From: CAYNLG01 sp964397995
Lineage (GTDB): Bacteria > Planctomycetota > Phycisphaerae > FEN-1346
Length of the DNA stretch: 28,805 bases
Assembly: GCA_964397995.1 (NCBI GenBank)
Contig: CAYNLG010000049.1
Coordinates: 1 to 28,805, forward strand
Reading direction: 5' to 3'
Positions within the stretch are counted from its first letter, which is position 1, and every line of letters begins with the position of its first letter. The notes under the pieces are model-generated. The model searched no databases. It saw only the letters and a program-made list of their open reading frames with translations, and was not told where the DNA came from. This document shows, one piece after another, positions 23,554 to 28,805 of the stretch. The translations under genes were made by a program, and so were the position numbers.

Positions 23554-24873
23554 GTGCCCGCCGAGGCCCCGAAGCCGGACTCTGCGCCCATGACCGAGCC
23601 GCCGTCCGAACCGCCCAAAGTGCCCGAGGCGCCCGAGACGCCGATCGTCGCCGAACCGGACGACCTGACGCGCGACGAGGCCCTCCGCCAGTGGCTCGGC
23701 GTGCAGGCTCCCGCTCCCACCAAGTACGATCTGCTGGGCCTGCCGACCCTGACCGCCGACCGGAACGCCATCTTCGAGGCCGGGCGCCAGGCGAAGCGCA
23801 AGCTACGGGCTTACCAGATCGGTCGGTACAAGCCGTTGGCCCTGAAGCTTCTGGCCGAGGTTGGCACGGCCGTCTCGACGCTCACGAACGAGGCCAAGAA
23901 GCGCGAGTATGACAACCGCCTCATGGTCCGCTTCCGTGAGAACCTGGAGCGGGTCTACAACGAGACGGTGCGCGGCCAGCCACACGAGCCGGGCGTCCTG
24001 GAGGCGTTCCTGACCGTCTGCCGCGACGAGGGCCTGCCCGTTGTCTACCTGCTGCCGTGGGTTCTTCGGCATGTGCGGTCGCGGTCAGGGTCGTGGCCGC
24101 CCGTGGCCGAGCATGGGCTTGCGTTGCCGGGGGCGCTCTGGGTCTACCACGATATCGTGGTGCTGGGCCAGTGCCTGAAGACGGCGGAGCTGGAGGCCCG
24201 CGTCCGGCGTGTCCAGCGGGCCCAGAAGTCGCTGGGCATCCCGCCGGGTCTGGCGCTGCTGGTGGCCGACGAGGTCGGGCGGAACTTGGCCCGCTTCGAG
24301 TCGCTTCGCCTGGTGAAGCAGGCGCGGGAGGACCCGCGGCGAACGATACTGCGAGTGGCGCGGCGGGTCGAGCGGCTGGGCGGGCACATCGACCGGCGTT
24401 CAAAGACCGTCGAGACCCTCGGCCGCCTGCTCGGGCGCGGCCGGTCGGACGTCCATCGCTACCTGGAGGAGATCGACGAGTTGCCCGTCGAGGTGCCGCC
24501 CGGGCGGCGGTTGGCGATGGCCGCGCGGCGCGCCCGCTCCGGGGCCCACCAACGGAGCCTGCGGGCGGGCCAGTGGGTGGCGCGGCGGCCGCAGATCTTG
24601 GTCGGGGTCGCCGTGGCCATCGGCATCGTGGCGTTCGCGCTTTCGCTGCTGGCGGCGGTCGGGCTGTGGCGTCCCTGGGAGAGCTGGATCACGTTCGGGT
24701 TCCCGCCGCACGATATCCGCGGCCAGCCTCCGTCCGGGGAGGTCGCACCGGGCCCGGAGACGACGGCTCTCGAAGAACGGCAGGACGACGGCGAGGGCGA
24801 CCCCGAGACGCCGGCGATCGAGGGTCTGGAAGAGTTCATCCGCAAGTACCCGGCCGACGGCGGCAGCGGCTAG
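23554..24873 (+). CDS. J-domain-like membrane protein lacking HPD
   Basis: A 439-residue protein. After a Pro/Glu-rich N-terminus, residues about 55-125 resemble a J domain at both ends (TKYDLLGLP at the start, LTNEAKKREYDNRL at the end). The His-Pro-Asp tripeptide that stimulates Hsp70 is missing; the middle reads AYQIGRYKPLALKLL. A helical region spans about 140-330. One membrane helix lies at about 349-370 (ILVGVAVAIGIVAFALSLLA). An acidic tail ends LEEFIRKYPADGG. GTG 23554 fits a leaderless start; ATG 23590 is the alternative and also lacks a ribosome site. Its stop is three bases from that of the convergent FHA gene. The context with FHA and Hsp70 genes suggests a chaperone-linked role, as an inference. 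Confidence 0.78.
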   Translation: MPAEAPKPDSAPMTEPPSEPPKVPEAPETPIVAEPDDLTRDEALRQWLGVQAPAPTKYDLLGLPTLTADRNAIFEAGRQAKRKLRAYQIGRYKPLALKLLAEVGTAVSTLTNEAKKREYDNRLMVRFRENLERVYNETVRGQPHEPGVLEAFLTVCRDEGLPVVYLLPWVLRHVRSRSGSWPPVAEHGLALPGALWVYHDIVVLGQCLKTAELEARVRRVQRAQKSLGIPPGLALLVADEVGRNLARFESLRLVKQAREDPRRTILRVARRVERLGGHIDRRSKTVETLGRLLGRGRSDVHRYLEEIDELPVEVPPGRRLAMAARRARSGAHQRSLRAGQWVARRPQILVGVAVAIGIVAFALSLLAAVGLWRPWESWITFGFPPHDIRGQPPSGEVAPGPETTALEERQDDGEGDPETPAIEGLEEFIRKYPADGGSG

Positions 24874-24876
24874 GCG

Positions 24877-26043
24877 TCAGTTGCCGCGGCCCATCACGGC
24901 CAACCGGGCGCTGACATTCTTGAAGATGGGGTTGTCCGGTTCGTTGCCGAGGATGCGGACGATCTTCTTGTACAGGGCCCGGGCCCGCTCGTAGTTGCCC
25001 GCCCGTTCGTGGAGGACGGCGTTGCCGTAGGCGGTCTGGATCTGCCGCAGCAGATTGTCGACGGCGTCGCGGTAGATACGGTCGACCCGCGGGTCCGGGA
25101 AGAAGCTCCGGTCGCCGTAGTAGGCCAGGGACTCCTGGAAGCGGCGGACGGCGAAGAAGAGGTTGGCGGGCTCGTGGTCGCGGCGGTCGTAGAGTTCGAT
25201 GGCCTGGTCCCGCAGCAGTTCCGCGCGGACGAGATTGACGGGCCGGTCGTAGGGCTTCGGCGGCTCCTCGACGGCGGGGCGCATCCCCGGCACGTAGTCG
25301 TAGCCTTGGGCCTTGAGTTCCGCGCCGCTCAGGGTCGCGGTCCGCCCGCTGGGCCATTCCAGTGTCAGCCGCGCCCCCGTGTCGTCGCGCGTCGTGCGGA
25401 CGATGTCGAGCAAGACCCCGTCGGGAGCCACGACCTTCGGCTCGATGCCCATGATCGGCACGCCGCGCCGCGTCTCGGTCTTGCCGGCGGTGTAGATGAG
25501 CCCGGCAACGGCGGCGGCCAGAACGATGCCGAGGTAGGCGCCCAGGGCGATAAAGAGCTTCCGTTTCCGCACGAAGAGGGACTCGGCGACCTCTTCCTCG
25601 GCCTCGTCCTCGAGGTCCTCGTCTTCGCCGCGCGGACCGGTCCGGGCGCGGAACTGGGGGCGGCCGGTGGCCGAGACGGCCACCTGCTCGATCACAAACC
25701 GCAGCCGCGTCTTCGCTCCGATCCGGAAGACCGTCTCGTTGGCCAGGACGGCCTCGTCGATCTCGTCTTTGTTGATCCGGGTGCCGTTGGCGCTCTCGTT
25801 GACCAGGATCCAGTCGTCGCCGCGGCGTTCGATGCGGCAGTGGCGGCGAGAGATGGCGGATTCCGTCAGGACCACATCGCACGACGCGTCGCGCCCGATG
25901 ACGGTCACCCCCGGCGCGATCCGGAACTCCTTGCCCTTCTCCGGACCGCTCAGGCACTCCAGGTGGGCCCGGGCGAGCAGGTGCGGGGCCAGGCCGCCCG
26001 CGCGCGGCGGGCGGGCGGGGGTGTCGCTGCTGCCGTCGGCCAT
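24877..26043 (-). CDS. FHA-domain membrane protein
   Basis: A 388-residue protein. The cytoplasmic FHA domain (about 28-118) has the phosphothreonine-binding motifs GRDASCD, SRRHCRIE and NGTRINKD. An acidic linker follows (EDEDLEDEAEEEVAE), then a single membrane helix at about 163-186 (LFIALGAYLGIVLAAAVAGLIY). The C-terminal part (about 190-388) should face the other side; it holds a small beta-rich unit and then helical TPR-like repeats (ANLFFAVRRFQESLAYYG, NYERARALYKKIVRILG). GGAGGAG lies about five bases before ATG. It is transcribed divergently from the Hsp70 gene and converges on the J-like gene. It likely docks a Thr-phosphorylated partner; no Ser/Thr kinase is in the window. Confidence 0.87.
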   Translation of the reverse strand: MADGSSDTPARPPRAGGLAPHLLARAHLECLSGPEKGKEFRIAPGVTVIGRDASCDVVLTESAISRRHCRIERRGDDWILVNESANGTRINKDEIDEAVLANETVFRIGAKTRLRFVIEQVAVSATGRPQFRARTGPRGEDEDLEDEAEEEVAESLFVRKRKLFIALGAYLGIVLAAAVAGLIYTAGKTETRRGVPIMGIEPKVVAPDGVLLDIVRTTRDDTGARLTLEWPSGRTATLSGAELKAQGYDYVPGMRPAVEEPPKPYDRPVNLVRAELLRDQAIELYDRRDHEPANLFFAVRRFQESLAYYGDRSFFPDPRVDRIYRDAVDNLLRQIQTAYGNAVLHERAGNYERARALYKKIVRILGNEPDNPIFKNVSARLAVMGRGN

Positions 26044-26127
26044 CCGTCTCCTCCGCGTCGCCGTCCCGGGCCTTGAACCCGAGGCCGTCTCGAAAGGCCC
26101 GCCGTTTCTCAGGGGGCCGAGATGGGC

Positions 26128-26156
26128 ATGTTACCGCCCCTCTCGGCGCCCGTCAA
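26128..26156 (-). promoter_or_regulatory. Promoter of the FHA gene
   Basis: On the minus strand TTGACG (26151-26156), a 17-bp spacer and TAACAT (26128-26133). It is back to back with the Hsp70 promoter, and the two -35 boxes are 18 bp apart. A perfect 10-bp palindrome, GGCGCGCGCC (26161-26170), lies between them. Confidence 0.55.
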
Positions 26157-26174
26157 CACCGGCGCGCGCCATGC

Positions 26175-26202
26175 TTGACAACCGGCCCCGGGGGTCTAGA
26201 AT
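26175..26202 (+). promoter_or_regulatory. Promoter of the Hsp70-family gene
   Basis: Consensus TTGACA (26175-26180), a 16-bp spacer and TAGAAT (26197-26202). Transcription should start near 26209. It looks like a housekeeping sigma-70 promoter rather than a heat-shock one; I see no CIRCE-like inverted repeat. Confidence 0.7.
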
Positions 26203-26233
26203 GGCGCCCGTTTCGTGGTTTCGAGGCCCGCAC

Positions 26234-27787
26234 ATGGCAGACCATGCCGCCGAAGGCCGCGCCGTCGGTATCGACTTGGGGACCACCTTCTCGAGTCTCG
26301 CGTACCTGAACCCGGCCGGCAAACCGGTCCTCGTGCCCAACGCCGAGGGCGAGTTGCTCACCCCCTCGGTGGTGGCCTTCACCCGCGATGCCGTCCTCGT
26401 CGGCCGCGATGCCCGACGCGAGGCCCTGGCCGATCCGACGCGGGCGGTCCTGCACGTCAAGCGGCAGATGGGCAACGCCCGGTGGCGGTTCCAGGTTGAC
26501 GGCGAGACCTACACGCCCGAGAGCATCTCCGCCCTGATCCTGAAGAAGCTGAAACAGGATGCCGAGATGCACGTCGGGGCCGTTCACAAGGCCGTCATCA
26601 CGGTCCCGGCCTACTTCGACGACGCCCGCCGCAAGGCCACCGAGGACGCCGGCGTCCTGGCCGGCCTCGAGGTCGTCGACATCGTCAACGAGCCGACGGC
26701 CGGGGCCCTCGCCTACGGTCTGGCCCAGGACGCCGAGGACGGCGTCTTCCTGGTCTACGACCTGGGCGGCGGGACGTTCGACGTCACGGTCATCGAGAAG
26801 AGCGGCAACGAGTTCATCACCCTCGCCACCGACGGCGACGTCGAGCTGGGCGGGAAGGACTGGGACGAGCGGCTCCTGAATCACCTGGCCGAGAAGTTCC
26901 TGGACGAGTTCGGCGTGGACCCCCGCGAAGACCCCCAGGCCACCAGCTACCTGGCCGTCAGTGCCGAGGAGGCCAAGAAGACCCTCTCCCGCCGCGACGC
27001 CACCACCGTCCCCGTCAGCTACAAGGGCCACTGGGGCAACTACGAGGTCACCCGCCGGGAGTTCGAGGACCTGACGGAGGACCTGCTGGCCGTCACCCAG
27101 CTTACGACCGAGATGGTGCTGGAAGAGGCCGGTATTACGTGGGAAGGCGTTGACAAGGTCATCCCGACCGGGGGCTCGACGCGGATGCCCATGGTCCAGG
27201 ACCTGCTCGCCAGCATGTCCGCGCGCGAGGTCAAGCTGGAGGTGCCGGTGGACGAGGCGGTGGCGGCGGGCGCGGCCATTCACGCCGCGGTATGCACGCT
27301 GGACGCCGAGTCGGCCATCCACGAGCTCTCGGCCGAGGCCGCCGAGAAGCTCGGCCGCGTCCGCACCGTCGACGTGGCGGCCCACGCCCTCGGCCTCATC
27401 ATCAAGGACGCCCAGACACTGGCCTACCGCAACGACGTGCTGATCAAGAAGAACACGCGCCTCCCGACCAGCGTCACGAAGACCTACCAGACGGCCCAGG
27501 ACGGGCAGCAGCGGATCTTTCTGCAGGTGGTCCAGGGCGATGCGCCGGACCCGACGGCCAACATCACCATCGGCCAGGTCGTGGTCTCGGACCTGCCGGC
27601 CGGCCGACCCGCCGGGGCTCTCGTCAAGGTCACCTACTCCTACGACCGCAAGGGCCGCATCCACGTCGCCGCCGAGGACGTCCAGACCGGCAAGGTGGTG
27701 GCGACGGAGATCACGCGGGCCACGGGCCTCGGGGCCGAGGAACTGGCCGAAGAGGCCAAGCGGCTGAGCCTGAAGAGCGTCGAGTAG
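26234..27787 (+). CDS. Hsp70/DnaK-family chaperone without the C-terminal lid
   Basis: A 517-residue Hsp70. The ATPase domain (about 8-370) has phosphate-1 GIDLGTTFSS, VITVPAYFDDARRKAT, phosphate-2 VYDLGGGTFDVTV and the adenosine motif PTGGSTRMPMV. A linker near 385-395 leads to a beta-sandwich substrate-binding domain (about 395-495). The protein ends shortly afterwards (EEAKRLSLKSVE), so the helical lid of canonical DnaK (over 600 residues) is missing. It is therefore probably a specialised paralogue and not the main dnaK; no grpE or dnaJ lies beside it. GAGG lies seven bases before ATG 26234. It is divergent from the FHA gene, and with the J-like gene it forms a three-gene neighbourhood. 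Confidence 0.92.
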   Translation: MADHAAEGRAVGIDLGTTFSSLAYLNPAGKPVLVPNAEGELLTPSVVAFTRDAVLVGRDARREALADPTRAVLHVKRQMGNARWRFQVDGETYTPESISALILKKLKQDAEMHVGAVHKAVITVPAYFDDARRKATEDAGVLAGLEVVDIVNEPTAGALAYGLAQDAEDGVFLVYDLGGGTFDVTVIEKSGNEFITLATDGDVELGGKDWDERLLNHLAEKFLDEFGVDPREDPQATSYLAVSAEEAKKTLSRRDATTVPVSYKGHWGNYEVTRREFEDLTEDLLAVTQLTTEMVLEEAGITWEGVDKVIPTGGSTRMPMVQDLLASMSAREVKLEVPVDEAVAAGAAIHAAVCTLDAESAIHELSAEAAEKLGRVRTVDVAAHALGLIIKDAQTLAYRNDVLIKKNTRLPTSVTKTYQTAQDGQQRIFLQVVQGDAPDPTANITIGQVVVSDLPAGRPAGALVKVTYSYDRKGRIHVAAEDVQTGKVVATEITRATGLGAEELAEEAKRLSLKSVE

Positions 27788-28020
27788 GGCGGCTTGCCGG
27801 CCTCCTGCCCCTGCGCACGGTGGCCCGCGCCCGCGCGCCGCGCTCCCCTTTGCTCGGAACTAAAACGCGTCCCGCGACGTTTAACCGTACGGACACGGCC
27901 GCGCGGGGTGTGCCGTTGCGGCCGCCGGCAACGGCCGCCTCCGGGGCGGGCCGGTAAGCGGTTGCAGGCAAAGGGATTACGGTCGGGCGGCCCCGAGTGG
28001 CCAAAGGGACCGTTCATTCG
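27788..28020. other. Intergenic region between the Hsp70 gene and cpaF, with a GC hairpin
   Basis: No gene is evident here. An 8-bp perfect inverted repeat (GCCGTTGC at 27912-27919, GCAACGGC at 27928-27935) could form a hairpin, but there is no T run, so it is not a standard terminator. Confidence 0.4.
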
Positions 28021-28026
28021 TATAAT
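27998..28026 (+). promoter_or_regulatory. Promoter of the CpaF-type ATPase gene
   Basis: TGGCCA (27998-28003; four of six), a 17-bp spacer and a perfect TATAAT (28021-28026). The expected transcript start is near 28033, with AGGA (28045-28048) seven bases before ATG 28056. Confidence 0.55.
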
Positions 28027-28055
28027 AGAGGGCGCACCTGGACCAGGACGACAGT

Positions 28056-28805
28056 ATGACGGCAACTCGCCCCGAAGGCGCGACGCTGGACGACAGTATC
28101 CAGCTCGACGAAATCTTCGAAAAGACCATCGAGCACTTCCTGGACCCCGTCCAGGACTTCCTGCGCGACGATTCGGTCACCGAGGTGATGATCAACGGCC
28201 CCGACGAGATCTACGTCGAGGAGAAGGGCCAGCTCATCCTCACCAACGCCCGGTTCTCGAGCGACGAGATGCTCGAGGCCGCCGTCCGGAACATCCTCCA
28301 GTTTGCCGGCAAACGCGTCACCGCCGAGACCCCCATGATGGACGGCCGCCTGCCCGACGGGTCCCGCGTCCATGTCGCCATGCCCCCGTGCTCGCGGAAG
28401 GGCGTCGTTGTGACCATCCGGAAGTTCTCCCGCGAGGCCTTCGACATGGACTTCCTCGTCAAGGCCGGCACCCTCACCCAACTGGCCGCCGACCTGGTCC
28501 GCCTGTTCGTCACCACCGAGAAGAACATGCTCATCAGCGGGGGCACCAGCTCCGGCAAGACGAGCCTCCTGAACGTCCTCTCGGAGTTCATCCACGCCGA
28601 CCGGCGGATCGTCACCATCGAGGAATCCAGCGAGCTCCAGCTCCGCCAGCCTCACGTCATCGGCCTGGAGTCGCGGGCCCCGGACCGGTACGGGCGGGGC
28701 GAAGTGACGATCCGGGACCTGTTCAAGAACAGCCTGCGGATGCGGCCGGACCGGGTGATCGTCGGGGAGTGCCGCGGCGGCGAGGCCCTGGACATGATCC
28801 AGGCC
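28056..28805 (+). CDS. cpaF: CpaF/TadA-type secretion ATPase (5' part, runs off the window)
   Basis: The first 250 residues of a type II/IV secretion-family ATPase that powers Tad pilus assembly at the inner membrane. The frame is open from ATG 28056 to the last base. The N-terminal domain shows VTEVMINGPDEIYVEEKG, the classical CpaF N-terminal signature, then GRLPDGSRVHVAMPP and VTIRKFS. Walker A is GGTSSGKTS with Lys168. The Asp-box region (IVTIEESSELQL), the RMRPDRVIVGECRGGEALDM Walker B region and the start of the following helix are present. The family signature is strong. It is the first gene after its own promoter, so further Tad genes may lie downstream. Confidence 0.93.
   Translation, partial: MTATRPEGATLDDSIQLDEIFEKTIEHFLDPVQDFLRDDSVTEVMINGPDEIYVEEKGQLILTNARFSSDEMLEAAVRNILQFAGKRVTAETPMMDGRLPDGSRVHVAMPPCSRKGVVVTIRKFSREAFDMDFLVKAGTLTQLAADLVRLFVTTEKNMLISGGTSSGKTSLLNVLSEFIHADRRIVTIEESSELQLRQPHVIGLESRAPDRYGRGEVTIRDLFKNSLRMRPDRVIVGECRGGEALDMIQA

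Noticed and set aside
26060..26130. Possible tRNA 3' half on the minus strand (GGTTCAA-like T-loop)
   Set aside because: No acceptor stem, anticodon arm or D arm can be formed around it.
26153..27664. Minus-strand frame of about 500 codons antisense to the Hsp70 gene
   Set aside because: The Hsp70 frame on the other strand is unmistakable. Long antisense frames opposite Hsp70 genes are a known artefact.
26234..27787. Calling the Hsp70 gene the main dnaK
   Set aside because: The helical lid is missing, there is no grpE or dnaJ next to it, and the neighbours are FHA and J-like genes, so it is better treated as a specialised paralogue.
27912..27935. 8-bp hairpin as a terminator for the Hsp70 gene
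   Set aside because: No T-rich tail follows, and it lies over 120 bases after the stop codon, so I kept it only as an unexplained hairpin.

Overview
This GC-rich window most likely comes from an uncultured member of the Planctomycetota. The lineage call rests on a very large surface protease whose N-terminus carries the planctomycete LEPR-XLL-type motif (ALEARLLLSG) and which ends in planctomycete-style dockerin repeats, on a Minf_1886/TIGR04138-type protein (a family I know mainly from Planctomycetes and Verrucomicrobia), and on a chaperone cluster with an FHA protein, a J-like protein and a short Hsp70. I cannot fix the class from the sequence. Base composition and codon use look uniform. 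I see no insertion sequences, phage genes, CRISPR array, rRNA or tRNA.

Layout. Positions 1-1400 hold the 3' part of clpC, closed by an intrinsic terminator. Positions 1.57-2.96 kb encode a secreted TPR protein. Positions 3.1-7.76 kb are a plus-strand run: a PSP1/RicT-like protein, metG, a Minf_1886-family protein, an AI-2E-family permease and a 51-residue membrane protein. Positions 7.79-12.14 kb hold a conserved hypothetical, a membrane histidine kinase, a receiver-PAS-kinase hybrid and a convergent receiver protein with a degenerate ATPase-like tail. Positions 12.26-16.09 kb hold the S8 protease on the minus strand. Positions 16.1-17.54 kb hold divergent promoters, a leader peptide with Trp-Tyr-Phe-Phe codons, mutually exclusive antiterminator and terminator hairpins, and a DAHP synthase gene. 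Positions 17.68-21.39 kb encode a heterodimeric ABC exporter, followed by a PHP-type histidinol-phosphatase. A minus-strand pus10 gene, an archaeal/eukaryotic-type tRNA pseudouridine synthase, converges on the phosphatase gene. Positions 23.55-27.79 kb hold the J-like, FHA and Hsp70 genes. The window ends inside a CpaF/TadA-type secretion ATPase.

The two strongest discoveries are (1) a complete transcription-attenuation leader in front of the DAHP synthase gene, which would sense aromatic amino acid supply by ribosome stalling and would act alongside the enzyme's N-terminal regulatory domain, and (2) Pus10 in a bacterium, with all four zinc-type cysteines and the GREDTDVR catalytic motif, which suggests archaeal-style pseudouridylation of the tRNA T-loop. 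Secondary points are proprotein-convertase P domains nested inside SdrD/B-type repeats, a calcium-loop-like motif in the permease that nearly matches one in the protease at DNA level, and a chaperone trio with a lidless Hsp70, an HPD-less J-like protein and an FHA receptor. All functional statements come from reading motifs and have not been checked by database search.
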